A stretch of 64,000 nt of DNA, taken from positions 1 through 64,000 of the forward strand of contig JAIQEY010000026.1 in NCBI GenBank assembly GCA_020073565.1, written 5' to 3'. The notes below the pieces were generated by a model that saw only the letters and a program-made list of their open reading frames with translations, was not told where the DNA came from and did no database searches. Source of the DNA: Terriglobia bacterium (lineage in GTDB: Bacteria; Acidobacteriota; Terriglobia; Terriglobales; Acidobacteriaceae). The position numbers and the translations under genes were made by a program. This document shows, piece after piece, positions 16,742 through 25,948 of the stretch; position 1 is the stretch's first letter; every line of letters begins with the position of its first letter.

Positions 16742-19597
16742 TTACCCCTTTCCTATCAATGAGAACGGGGCCCAGTAATAGGGGTGGGGATGGGAGCGGC
16801 GTATATCAGCCATGGCAGCTTGCAATGCCGCAGGCTTCGACATCCCCTGAGCCAGACGCGAGTAGAAGTCAATCATGAGGTCCCGGGTACTGGCATCGTG
16901 CACGTCCCACAGGCTGAGCATCAGAGTCTGCGCTCCGGCTTGCAGCAGGCCGCGCACCAATCCCATGAGTTCATCCCCTGGCGTTACCGTATTACGGCCG
17001 GTGGCGCAGCCGCTCAAGACGACCAGTTCCGCGGGAAGCTTGCAGTGGTACAGGTCGTAGAGGCTCAAGTAGGAGTCCCCGAGACGGATGGACGAGAACA
17101 TGGGATTGTCCTGGCGAAAGTATCCGTGGGTAGCGATGTGTATGATCCGACTGGCCGGCCCGTGGGATTTGAGGACCGCTTCGGATGCCGCTTCACCAAC
17201 GAACAGCTTGGATTGGGGCAGAATCCCGCGCAAGGCTTCCACTTCTTCCAGAATTAAAGGCGCCTGCGCGTCGGCGATTCCCAGAATCAGCGAGCTTCCC
17301 GAAACGTTCGCGGCCTTCTCGCGGCAGAGAGCATAGACGCTCGCATTCGGGGCGTAGGAGACAGAAAATTTGTCGATCAGATAAGATTCACCGTCAAACA
17401 GAGCGTGGAACGGGATGTGGTGCAACAACCCGTGCGGGGCGAACACAAGGTGTTTGGCCTTCAGCAGATCAGCGATGGGAACGATCAATTCCTGGTACAG
17501 GCTCGCCAAGTGCCCTTGTGCAGACTTGAGCATCGGGTCCTGAAACGCATTCACGTATTGCGGATCGAGCCGGAATTTTGCGAGCTGGAATTGGAATAGC
17601 TGCAGCGTCTTCTTCACCCGCGATTCGACCGTGACCGGGCGAATCTGCAACTCATCGCGGCTGAGAACGCACGCGACATCGCGCTCCTGAATGCGGAAAT
17701 ACTCGACCAGCGCAGTGTCGGCGGGCAGCAGTGAGCGAATCCGATCCAGCGACACGGCGCTGGGCATTTGCAGACCCGCCTGGCTGGCCTCGTCGAAAGT
17801 AGCTTCCCGCAAGGCGCGCATCAGGTCGTCTTCATGCGCCCGTGCCTGCTGCTCTAGTTTCTGAATACGCTCGGGAGAACGCTCTTCGGGTTTCAGTTGC
17901 TCCCGCTCGATCAAGTTGTAGTACCAGTTCAACTCCTCGCGCAGATTGCGAATGGAGCGGACCAGTTCGCTCTGTCCCGCATCTGCCTCGGTAGACACAT
18001 GCACCGGCTGCACCAGACGATCCATCAGGCTGCGCGATTTGGCCAACTGGATGTACTCGAAGGCTTCTTCGAACTTCTGCGATCCGGTCAGGCAGAGCGC
18101 AACCAGATTTTCGTAGACCTCCAGCTTGTTCTGGAAGAACGCGATCTTCAATTCTTCCCCGCGCAGGTTTCCACGCAGCGTTTCGAGTCCCTCCCGTGCG
18201 CGCCGGTAGCATTGGTAGGCAAGGTCAGCACTTCCGCTGGCACGTTCCACTTCACCCATCAGAAACTCGGCCTGGTACGCCAGCATCGGGGACTCCATCT
18301 GGCTGACTTGCTCAAGAGCCGATTGGCAATGCGTGCGAGCGGCGGCGGCATCATTCATGCGGAGCGCAATCCGTACCAACAGCAGTTCTGCGAGCACCGC
18401 TTTGCTGGGCATGGAAGAAGTGCTGAAGAACTCGCGGGCTGCTAGGCACAAACGTCGGGCTTCAAAGAGGCGGCCCTCGTTAAACAGGACCAGCCCTTCG
18501 TACAGGTCAATCAGGGATGGCCAGACGTGATTCTGATCGCGGATGAACAGTTCTTTGGCGGTGGTAAAGAGCTTGATCCCTTCGAACGCCTGCCCCTGCC
18601 GGCTGGCCGCGACGGCGGCGAAGACCAGCGCCTTGGCAGCCTCGTAGCCGAAGCCTAGCCGCTGAAAACTCTCATTTGCTTCCCGTGCCAGCTGGGATGC
18701 TTCCGGGATCAGATTTACTTCGATGTAGATTTCCGACAGATCAAGGCCGCACAGCGCAATCTGGTAGGCGTCGTTCGCATTCCTGCCACTCTGGGCGGCC
18801 TCGCGCAGCATCTGGATCGCACGGCCGTATTCCCCGCGCAGAAAGTACAGATAGGCGATGTTGTAATCAGCATACGCGACCAGAATCGGCATTCCCTTCT
18901 GTTCGCAGTGCTGGCGCGCCTTCCGGCACATTTCCAGTGCTCGCGGAAACTCGTTGAGGTTCATGTAGCACAAAGGAAGGTTGCTCATGACGGCAGCCAT
19001 GCCTTCCGCGTCATCGTGAGCGGCCAGTTCGTGGTAGGCGCGTTCGTAACAAACGAGCGCGTCGGCGAATCGATCCTGGCGGTGATAGATGTTGCCAATA
19101 TTGATATCGAGCCGCGCCAGGCGAAGCGCGTTCCCCTTTTTCAGAAAGAGTTCACGGGCGCGATCACCGGCGGCCAGCGCATCATCGTAGTTTCCGAGCA
19201 AAAGCAAGGGTTGGATGGACCCACTGAGCGTGCGCGCCAGTTCTTCTTCGTCGCCCTGTTCCTCGAAGAGCGCAGCCGCCCGCTTGTGCGTCTCGATGGC
19301 AGCCGCGTGCTGATCGAGAGCATAGAGTGCGTTTGCTTTGGCGCGCAGGCTCCTGGCCAGGGCAAGCTGGTTGCCAATCGTTTCCGAGACCGTGATGGCG
19401 AGGTCAGCCAACCGCTGGGCCAGGGTCGTATCAATGCGAACTTCTTCGCGGACTCTTTCGGTCAGCGCAGTTACGAATCCAACCCAATCCTGTGCGGGAT
19501 GCTGCTGTACAAACTCGCGCCGAGCGGCATCGTCCAGCGCCAGCAACTGGTCAGTCATACCCTGGAACTCAGTCTGCTGCGCAGCCTTGACGCTCAC
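16742..19597 (-). CDS. TPR-repeat CHAT-domain (caspase-like) protein
   Basis: A 951-residue protein starting at a GTG (19597) that overlaps the sigma-factor stop as GTGA; ATG 19558 is the alternative. Residues about 60-520 form many helical TPR units (for example YDDALAAGDRARELFLKKGN, and NIGNIYHRQDRFADALVCYE). A coiled linker follows and the last 300 residues are a CHAT domain with the catalytic pair His824 (IIHIATHGYF) and Cys864 (VVLSGCATG). CHAT proteins are clan-CD cysteine peptidases related to caspases and separases. Here the TPR part presumably senses a partner. Coupling to an ECF sigma factor, anti-sigma-like protein and subtilisin suggests a proteolytic signalling pathway. No cas genes are near. 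Confidence 0.9.
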   Translation of the reverse strand: MSVKAAQQTEFQGMTDQLLALDDAARREFVQQHPAQDWVGFVTALTERVREEVRIDTTLAQRLADLAITVSETIGNQLALARSLRAKANALYALDQHAAAIETHKRAAALFEEQGDEEELARTLSGSIQPLLLLGNYDDALAAGDRARELFLKKGNALRLARLDINIGNIYHRQDRFADALVCYERAYHELAAHDDAEGMAAVMSNLPLCYMNLNEFPRALEMCRKARQHCEQKGMPILVAYADYNIAYLYFLRGEYGRAIQMLREAAQSGRNANDAYQIALCGLDLSEIYIEVNLIPEASQLAREANESFQRLGFGYEAAKALVFAAVAASRQGQAFEGIKLFTTAKELFIRDQNHVWPSLIDLYEGLVLFNEGRLFEARRLCLAAREFFSTSSMPSKAVLAELLLVRIALRMNDAAAARTHCQSALEQVSQMESPMLAYQAEFLMGEVERASGSADLAYQCYRRAREGLETLRGNLRGEELKIAFFQNKLEVYENLVALCLTGSQKFEEAFEYIQLAKSRSLMDRLVQPVHVSTEADAGQSELVRSIRNLREELNWYYNLIEREQLKPEERSPERIQKLEQQARAHEDDLMRALREATFDEASQAGLQMPSAVSLDRIRSLLPADTALVEYFRIQERDVACVLSRDELQIRPVTVESRVKKTLQLFQFQLAKFRLDPQYVNAFQDPMLKSAQGHLASLYQELIVPIADLLKAKHLVFAPHGLLHHIPFHALFDGESYLIDKFSVSYAPNASVYALCREKAANVSGSSLILGIADAQAPLILEEVEALRGILPQSKLFVGEAASEAVLKSHGPASRIIHIATHGYFRQDNPMFSSIRLGDSYLSLYDLYHCKLPAELVVLSGCATGRNTVTPGDELMGLVRGLLQAGAQTLMLSLWDVHDASTRDLMIDFYSRLAQGMSKPAALQAAMADIRRSHPHPYYWAPFSLIGKG

Positions 19598-20190
19598 TGG
19601 AACCCCATCTTCTCGAGCTGTTTCTTCAGGCGGCTCAGGCAGCGGCCGCGAATGAATCCGATCGAACCGGTGGCGATACCTAACTCTTGCGCGATCTCCT
19701 GATAAGGGCGCGGCGGGGTTTCGTAAAACAGCATGTGAACCATCTGCCCGCATCTCGCCGGCAGTACGGAGACGACGTCGCGGACCATTTGCTCGCGCTG
19801 AAGCTGGGCCAGCATTTCTTCGGGAAGGGGCGAAGCGCTGGAATCCGCCGGAAGGTTCTCCGCATCCTCGTCTTCGAGCTGGACCTGTTTCTTCGCTCTG
19901 GCCCCGTGCTCCAGACACTTGTGATAGCAAACCTGCATGAGCCACTTGGGCAGAGCTCGCGGCTCTCGCAGCTTGGAAAGGCCGGAGAGCAAGTCGAGGC
20001 ACACGGACTGGAAAATGTCGGCGGCATCGTCGTACATGCCGAGCTTGATCGGGATCGAGTAGATGAGGTTCTTGTATTTGTCGACCAGGTCAGCCCAGGC
20101 TTGCGGGTCGCCCTCACGGCAAAGTGCAATCAAACGCTCGTCCGACGAAGGCTCCCTCGGTTCGAGTTGTGCCTTCGCCGCCGGCTTCAT
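19594..20190 (-). CDS. ECF-type RNA polymerase sigma factor
   Basis: A 198-residue sigma-70-family factor. Region 2 (about 30-95) includes LVDKYKNLIYSIPIKLGM and AADIFQSVCLDLL; region 4 (about 140-195) includes PYQEIAQELGIATGSIGFIR. The ATG at 20190 overlaps the stop of the solute-binding-protein gene as ATGA, and the frame ends in a GTGA overlap with the TPR-CHAT gene, so it is translationally tied to both. A longer TTG start at 20217 is rejected for that reason. It probably directs transcription of this or related loci; the signal may reach it through the downstream zinc-motif protein. Confidence 0.9.
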   Translation of the reverse strand: MKPAAKAQLEPREPSSDERLIALCREGDPQAWADLVDKYKNLIYSIPIKLGMYDDAADIFQSVCLDLLSGLSKLREPRALPKWLMQVCYHKCLEHGARAKKQVQLEDEDAENLPADSSASPLPEEMLAQLQREQMVRDVVSVLPARCGQMVHMLFYETPPRPYQEIAQELGIATGSIGFIRGRCLSRLKKQLEKMGFQ

Positions 20191-21956
20191 CGGATGCCCG
20201 CTCTTTCCGTGTTGCAAAGATAGATTTGATCGACGTTCCAGAGCGTGTAGTGTTCCAGTAGGGCCGGCTGGAAGTTGCCGATCTGCGGTTTCGCTCCGGC
20301 AAGGATGTTCGGCGTCGCCAGGAAAATGAACGGGACCTGTTCGGAGACGATCTGCTGCACCCGGTCGTAGAGCTTTTTCCGCTTCTGGTAGTCCAGTGTG
20401 ACCATCTGCTCGTTCATCAGTTGGTCAATCTCCCGTTCCCACGCGGTCGCAGGCTGACTTTCGTTCATGTGCCACAAATGGGTGCTGCCATTAGAAAGCC
20501 AGACGTTCATTTCGGGATTGGGATCGGCATCGCCGCCGCCCAGGGCCATGATGGCCGCTTCGTAATCGAAACTCTGGAAAACACGGTCGATCACAGTGCG
20601 GAAATCCAGTGGGACGACATGCACCTGCATCCCCAGTTGCGAAAGGTCATCCTGGATCAGCGTCGCCATTTTCATGCGCTGCGCATTGGAAGAGCTGGTG
20701 ACGATAGAAAACTCGACCGGCCGCCCGGAGCGATCGAGAAGCTGGCCGGATGCATTCCAGGAAAAACCCGCCGACTTCAGCAACTGGCGCGCAGTGTCGA
20801 GCGAACGGTGGGGATGCGGAATGGACTGGTTGACCCACATCTTGTTTCCCGGCCCCACGTTACCCCACAGCGCCGTGCCTCGCGTCCCATAGACCAGTCT
20901 TACGATCGAGTCGCGATCGACAGCGGCGGATACGGCCTTCCGGAATCTCAAATCCTGGAACCAAGCCTGTTTATGCGAGATGCTGTCGAGCTTCTTGCCA
21001 GCCAGGTTGTTCAAGTTGAAGACCAGAAAGTTGTATTCGAGGCTGGGCCCAAGATCGGCCAGTTGCGACCCGATCCTGGAATGCTCTTTCGACAGCAGAG
21101 TGTAATTCTCGGCGCTCAATCGATTGATAATGTCGGTTTCGCCTGCCTCAAAGCGCATGACCTGCGCATCTTCGCTCCCCACGAACAGGAAAACGATCTC
21201 GTCCAGAAAAGGCAGCCGATGGTTGTCACGATCGGCCTTCCAGTAGAACGGATTGCGCTCCAGGACAAGACGCTGCCCCGGAACGTACTGCTTCATGCGA
21301 AACGGTCCCAGACCCACTACTTCCGAGGGCGGCGTATTCAGCGGCCAAGCCTGCACGAACTTAGCCTCACGATAAGGTTTTTCGAGAATGTGACGGGGCA
21401 GAATGGCGAAGCTGTCAAAAAGCCTCTCGGCAGCGGCATACGGGCGCGGCAGGGAGAAGCGAACGGTGTACTGATCCAGCTTGGTGATCGTGATCGGCTT
21501 GCCATCAATCACCAGCAAATCGCGTTGTGGAGAACTCACCGCCTCATCCAGGTAGACGGCGAAAGAAAAGACCACATCGTCGGCATCAAAGGGATGGCCG
21601 TCTGAAAACCGGATGCCTTGGCGCAGGCTGAGCGTGAACGTGCGTCCGTCCGGCGACATCTTCCAAGACTTGGCCAGCGCCGGCTCGGTTTTTTGTGAGG
21701 CGCGATTGATTTCGATCAGATCCGCGTGCAGGCGTTCGAAGACTTCGCGGGAAATAGCGTCGGTAGCCGTCACCGGATTCAGTGTCTTCGGCTCGGACCG
21801 CTGGCCGACCACGATGTGTCCGCCGTAGCGGCCGGTCAGACCTTCGACGCGCGCGAGTTCCTCCCCTTGGTTAACAGCTTGGGGAGGGGGAGCGCTGGCC
21901 ACGCACGGGGCCACACACAGACACACGACTAGGGCTAGGCGAGCTATGGCTTTCAT
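20187..21956 (-). CDS. Peptide ABC transporter substrate-binding protein (SBP_bac_5)
   Basis: A 589-residue extracytoplasmic binding protein with a signal peptide (MKAIARLALVVCLCVAPCVASA). The family 5 signature is clear: SWKMSPDGRTFTLSLRQGIRFSDGHPF split over residues 100-130, then RKAVSAAVDRDSIVRLVYG near 315 and QLGMQVHVVPLDF near 430. Cluster-C members bind peptides, and some bind nickel, haem or sugars; the ligand is unknown. The ATG at 21956 is preferred over a GTG two codons earlier because of the GGGGTG ahead of it. Permease and ATPase genes precede it in one run, and the ECF sigma gene starts in its stop codon. Confidence 0.93.
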   Translation of the reverse strand: MKAIARLALVVCLCVAPCVASAPPPQAVNQGEELARVEGLTGRYGGHIVVGQRSEPKTLNPVTATDAISREVFERLHADLIEINRASQKTEPALAKSWKMSPDGRTFTLSLRQGIRFSDGHPFDADDVVFSFAVYLDEAVSSPQRDLLVIDGKPITITKLDQYTVRFSLPRPYAAAERLFDSFAILPRHILEKPYREAKFVQAWPLNTPPSEVVGLGPFRMKQYVPGQRLVLERNPFYWKADRDNHRLPFLDEIVFLFVGSEDAQVMRFEAGETDIINRLSAENYTLLSKEHSRIGSQLADLGPSLEYNFLVFNLNNLAGKKLDSISHKQAWFQDLRFRKAVSAAVDRDSIVRLVYGTRGTALWGNVGPGNKMWVNQSIPHPHRSLDTARQLLKSAGFSWNASGQLLDRSGRPVEFSIVTSSSNAQRMKMATLIQDDLSQLGMQVHVVPLDFRTVIDRVFQSFDYEAAIMALGGGDADPNPEMNVWLSNGSTHLWHMNESQPATAWEREIDQLMNEQMVTLDYQKRKKLYDRVQQIVSEQVPFIFLATPNILAGAKPQIGNFQPALLEHYTLWNVDQIYLCNTERAGIR

Positions 21957-22003
21957 AATCACCCCACCCCACAGAACTCACGATCAGACTATTTAGATTT
22001 TAC

Positions 22004-23008
22004 TTAGGATCGAATCCGGTGGAGGGCATCCGCCAGCATTCCGTAGATTACGGACGTAACCACCAGCGCGGCCGCTGGTGATAGTAACCAGCCATACGAA
22101 ACCAGCACACCATAGTGCTGGAGCGCCGCTAACATGTTTCCCCAGCTCGGCACCGGCTCGCTCACCCCCAGACCGAAAAACGAGAGCGTAGCTTCCGCCG
22201 CAACGTATAGCGGAACCAGCAAAGCAGCCTGGGTCAAAAGCACGCCGAACGTCTCAGGGAGGATGTGCCGGCCCAATATATAAAGGTGCGAGCCGCCGAA
22301 TCCCCGGGCGGCGGAGACGTAGTCTCTGGTTCGCGCGCTAAGCACCATGCCTCTCACCAGCCGTGCGGGGCGTGCCCAGCCGATCAGCCCGATGACTCCG
22401 ATCAGCAGCAGAAACGTTCCCTCCGGGCTGACGTGCAACGGAAGGAACGCCCGCAGTCCGAGCAGGAAGTACAGCCACGGCAACGAGAGAAACAACTCGG
22501 AGACGCCCATAAGGGACTCATCGATCCACCCTCCGTAAAACCCCGACACCGTGCCGATCACGGCCGCCGTTGCCAGCGTAAGCAGGGTCGCCAGCAAGCC
22601 AGCTGCCAGGGAGATCTGGCCGCCGAATAGCAGACGTGAAAATTCGTCGCGGCCGAAGGCATCCGCCCCGAACAACATGATTCGCGCCGGGCTGTCGACC
22701 CCGAACAAATGCAGGTTCGACGTGAAGATTCCGAGTGAATAGGGGTACCCCTTCACGAGAAAGTGAACGGGATACTCCCGCGTGCGGTCTTCACGGTAGC
22801 CGTCCAAATCGGACACCGCCACATAGACAAACGGACGAAAATGGAAGCCGGACGCGTCCCTGAAATGCAACCTGGTCGGAGGAGCATAGGGAAGACTGCG
22901 ATCCTGCTCTTTCGCGTTGTAGGGTCCGAAGAAACCTGCGAGCAAGACGACCACGTGCAGACCGCCGAGCAAGAAGATAAGCAAACGTACTCGCCCTTTA
23001 TTCCGCAT
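22004..23008 (-). CDS. Peptide ABC transporter permease (DppC/OppC type)
   Basis: A 334-residue inner-membrane permease. The first helix (LLIFLLGGLHVVVLLAGFF) is followed by a large periplasmic segment (about 30-120), which is longer than usual, and then five more helices. The coupling motif for the ATPase is visible as the EAA-like loop SAARGFGGSHLYILGRHILP. DAFGRDEFSRLLFG before helix 2 is the DppC hallmark (GTDxxGRDxxSR). Its ATG overlaps the end of the other permease gene by 11 bases. Confidence 0.92.
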   Translation of the reverse strand: MRNKGRVRLLIFLLGGLHVVVLLAGFFGPYNAKEQDRSLPYAPPTRLHFRDASGFHFRPFVYVAVSDLDGYREDRTREYPVHFLVKGYPYSLGIFTSNLHLFGVDSPARIMLFGADAFGRDEFSRLLFGGQISLAAGLLATLLTLATAAVIGTVSGFYGGWIDESLMGVSELFLSLPWLYFLLGLRAFLPLHVSPEGTFLLLIGVIGLIGWARPARLVRGMVLSARTRDYVSAARGFGGSHLYILGRHILPETFGVLLTQAALLVPLYVAAEATLSFFGLGVSEPVPSWGNMLAALQHYGVLVSYGWLLSPAAALVVTSVIYGMLADALHRIRS

Positions 23009-23975
23009 CGAGCCCGCCTGTGCGAATGCGCGGATCGGACACGAGCAACAGCAGGTCAGCGATGAAGTTGCCCGCCACCAGGAACAATGCAGAGAAGATG
23101 ATCCCTCCGATCACGAGATAGAGGTCGCGGGCGAGCGTAGCTTCGAGCAGTAATGGCCCGAGCCCCGGCCATCCGGTGGCGACCTCCACCAACAATGAAC
23201 CACTAAGCAGCGAAGCGATCGAGAAGCCGAAGAGTGAAATCGCCGGACTCGCTGCCACCGGCAGGACGTGCCGGAAAAGCAACCGCGCCCGTCCGATCCC
23301 GAGACCGCGGCCAGAGCGGACGTAAGGTGCGTCGAGTACCTCTACGACGCTCGCGCGCACGTGCCGGATCACAATCGCAATGCCGGCGAGCACAAGAATA
23401 GCCGTCGGCAGCAGCAAGTGCCGCACGACATCCTGGACCTTCCCCCAAGTGGACAGTTCCTCGTGACCAACCGACATCATCCCACCCACGGGAACTGTTC
23501 GCCAGCGCACCGCGAGTGCCAGCAGGCCGAGAGCAATCACGATTTCGGGAACCGAAATGAGCAGTGAATTGCCGGTCTCGACGACTCTGTCGAGCCATCG
23601 GCCACGCCAGCTTGCGGTCCAGACGCCCAGGGGAACGCCGATGAGCCAGGTCAACAGCATGGCCGTGGTGGTCAACAAGAGAGTGTTTTGCGCCCGGCTC
23701 CAGAGCAGCGGCGCGACCGGCGCATTGTAGGCGATGGAGAATCCGAGGTCGCCCTGTACGACGGAGGTCAGCCAGCGACCATATCTTTCCAGAAGGGGCC
23801 GATCCAAGCCGTAGCGGGCACGCAGTGCAAAGATGGTTTCGGGAGAAATCTGCGGGTTCAGTCGCATCTCGTCGAAGAAGCTTCCGGGCGCCATTTCCGT
23901 GAACAGGAAACAAAGCACCGACACTCCGAACAACAATGCTGCGGCCCGAATTGCGCGCCGTACCGGATACTTCAT
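22998..23975 (-). CDS. Peptide ABC transporter permease (DppB/OppB type)
   Basis: A 325-residue permease with six helices. The N-terminal MKYPVRRAIRAAALLFGVSV helix is followed by the DppB-type sequence LRARYGLDRPLLERYGRWL and GDLGFSIAYNAPV. The EAA loop reads YVRSGRGLGIGRARLLFRHVLP. The ATG overlaps the preceding ATPase stop as ATGA. With the DppC-type protein it should form the translocation pore. Confidence 0.92.
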   Translation of the reverse strand: MKYPVRRAIRAAALLFGVSVLCFLFTEMAPGSFFDEMRLNPQISPETIFALRARYGLDRPLLERYGRWLTSVVQGDLGFSIAYNAPVAPLLWSRAQNTLLLTTTAMLLTWLIGVPLGVWTASWRGRWLDRVVETGNSLLISVPEIVIALGLLALAVRWRTVPVGGMMSVGHEELSTWGKVQDVVRHLLLPTAILVLAGIAIVIRHVRASVVEVLDAPYVRSGRGLGIGRARLLFRHVLPVAASPAISLFGFSIASLLSGSLLVEVATGWPGLGPLLLEATLARDLYLVIGGIIFSALFLVAGNFIADLLLLVSDPRIRTGGLDAE

Positions 23976-24820
23976 GGCGCGACTCCCAGGGCAGCAAGAT
24001 TCGCTTGAGCCGCGCGCGCGGAGGTGACCAGCGTGCGGGTTTCCGGATGACTGGCGTTGGCGACGACTTGAAGCGTCGGCCCCCGTTCGACAATCCTGCC
24101 GTTGGCCATTACCGCCATCGTGTCCGCAAGCCGCGCAACCAGCGCCAAGTCGTGCGAGATGAAAAGGTAGGCGAGCGAGTGGAATGCCTGCAGGTCGAGA
24201 AGCAAGTTGGCAATCTGGGCCTCGGTCGAGAGGTCCAGCCCAGAGAGCGCTTCATCCAGCACCAGCAATTTCGGTTGCAAGGCCAGCGCCCGCGCGATCG
24301 CCAGTCGTTGCCTCTGACCACCGCTGAAGTCCATGGCCGATCGATCCGCCCACTGCGGCGACAATCCAACCTCCTGCATCAATTCTTTGACTCTGCTTCG
24401 GCGTGTTGATTTGTCGCCTTGCTTTTGGATTAGCAGAGGTTCCTCAATCACCTCGGCGGCGGTGAATCGTGGATTCAGGGACGTGACGGGATCCTGAAAT
24501 ACCATCTGCAATTGGGGGCGAAACGGGCGTAGTGCGCCGGAGTCAAGTTGCGCGATGTCGGTGCCCTCCAAACAAATCTGCCCGCTATCTGGCCTCTCGA
24601 TCCGCGTTACGCACCGGGCGACCGTGGATTTGCCCGATCCCGAACTGCCCGCCAGAGCCAGAGTCTGCCCTGCGAAGATTTCAAGTTCAATCTCGCTGGC
24701 CGCAACGATCAGATCCGTCCGGCGCCAACCAGTTCCCTCGCGTCGATAAGTCTTGCTGAGACCGCTTACACGCAGCACAGGCCCGGCTGCCGTCTTCAGC
24801 GCACTGGCGTCAGTGGTCAT
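23972..24820 (-). CDS. Peptide ABC transporter ATP-binding protein (DppF/OppF type)
   Basis: A 282-residue ATPase with Walker A GSSGSGKST (near 58), Q-loop VFQDPVTSLNPR (near 110), signature DFSGGQRQRLAIARAL (near 165), Walker B LLVLDEALSGLD and switch His in FISHDLALV. The C-terminal oligopeptide/dipeptide-type extension is short. The ATG overlaps the end of the DppD-type gene by 11 bases. Confidence 0.93.
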   Translation of the reverse strand: MTTDASALKTAAGPVLRVSGLSKTYRREGTGWRRTDLIVAASEIELEIFAGQTLALAGSSGSGKSTVARCVTRIERPDSGQICLEGTDIAQLDSGALRPFRPQLQMVFQDPVTSLNPRFTAAEVIEEPLLIQKQGDKSTRRSRVKELMQEVGLSPQWADRSAMDFSGGQRQRLAIARALALQPKLLVLDEALSGLDLSTEAQIANLLLDLQAFHSLAYLFISHDLALVARLADTMAVMANGRIVERGPTLQVVANASHPETRTLVTSARAAQANLAALGVAP

Positions 24821-25811
24821 ACTTGAAGCAGCTCACTCGGTGTGAAGGTTGGGGTATGGTTTCCTGAAGATTGCGCTCGGTGCACACTTGCATTCTTTCA
24901 GGGCAGCGCGGTGCAAAAGGGCAACCGGCGGCCGGCAGACTCAAATCTGAAGGCTCGCTTTCGATCGCCCCGAATCGCGTGCGAGCGCCCGCGTTCGCGA
25001 GATATCGCGCGGACAATCGCACCAGAGCCTGCGTGTAGGGATGCAGCGGACGACGAAAAATGTCCTGTGTGCTCCCCTCCTCGACAATGCGGCCGGCATA
25101 CATCACGGCGATGCGATCCACGAACCCCGCCAATACGGTAGGGTCATGGCTGATCAGCACGAAGGCGGTGTGATGCCGGTGACTGATGTCACGCATCAGA
25201 GACAGGATCTCCGCTTGCAACGATGCGTCGAGTTTGCTGGTGGGTTCGTCCGCAATCACCAGCGCAGGACGGCACGCCACCGCCTGAGCAATCGCCACGC
25301 GCTGCCGCTGCCCTCCGCTCAGCTGATGCGGATACGCATGATAGATCTTTCGCGGTTGATCGAAACCCACCTCGGTCAGCAACTCCTCCACCCGCGTTCT
25401 TCGATCGCGGCGCGTCATGCGGACATGCGCACGCAACACTTCCGCAATCTGGTCGCCCACAGAAATAACCGGGTTCAAGGACAGCGCCGGATCTTGTGAT
25501 ATGAGCGCGATCTCGGCGCCCCGCATCCTGCGCATCTCGGAGTCCGGCAAGGCGAGTACGTCCCGTCCGCGAAACCGGATCGATCCGCTATCGTAGCGCG
25601 CATCGGCGGGGAGTAGCCGCAACCAGGCTGCGGCGAGCGTGCTCTTGCCCGAACCAGATTCCCCGAGAATGCCGACCAGCTCCCCGGACCGTATTTCAAG
25701 CGTCGCTTGGTCCAAGGCCCGAACCGGCTGATCGCCGTCTGCCAGGTAGGTCACCGACAAACTGTGAACCAGCGCGAGTGTCTCGACCGGAATCTCAGCC
25801 GGACCTTCCAT
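24810..25811 (-). CDS. Peptide ABC transporter ATP-binding protein (DppD/OppD type)
   Basis: A 333-residue ATPase and the first gene of the run. Walker A GESGSGKST, signature QLSGGQRQRVAIAQAV, Walker B LVIADEPTSKLDASLQ and switch His LISHDPTV are intact. The C-terminal cysteine-rich extension of OppD/DppD proteins is present (AAGCPFAPRCPERMQVCTE), usually holding an iron-sulfur cluster. ATG 25811 is chosen; an in-frame TTG at 25832 is the alternative. The divergent cysteine-desulfurase-like gene starts 137 bases away, and the space between should hold the promoter for the whole transporter-sigma-CHAT series. Confidence 0.92.
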   Translation of the reverse strand: MEGPAEIPVETLALVHSLSVTYLADGDQPVRALDQATLEIRSGELVGILGESGSGKSTLAAAWLRLLPADARYDSGSIRFRGRDVLALPDSEMRRMRGAEIALISQDPALSLNPVISVGDQIAEVLRAHVRMTRRDRRTRVEELLTEVGFDQPRKIYHAYPHQLSGGQRQRVAIAQAVACRPALVIADEPTSKLDASLQAEILSLMRDISHRHHTAFVLISHDPTVLAGFVDRIAVMYAGRIVEEGSTQDIFRRPLHPYTQALVRLSARYLANAGARTRFGAIESEPSDLSLPAAGCPFAPRCPERMQVCTERNLQETIPQPSHRVSCFKYDH

Positions 25812-25948
25812 ATCTGCACCAGTTGACCACAAAGCCAGGCAACGCCAGTCACACGAAATTACAGAGGTACCTCAGAAAACAAGAGAGCCGAGCGGCCCTT
25901 AGGTGGCGGGGGAAGGCGCCCGCCCCACACCATTTACAATGGCTACAA

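Noticed and set aside
16742..19597. Link of the TPR-CHAT protein to a type III-E CRISPR system
   Set aside because: No gRAMP-type effector, cas1/cas2 or repeats are present; the neighbours are sigma-factor and transporter genes.
19598..20002. N-terminal extension of the TPR-CHAT frame
   Set aside because: It overlaps the sigma-factor gene out of frame and is Arg/Ala/Pro-rich; the GTGA overlap marks the real start.
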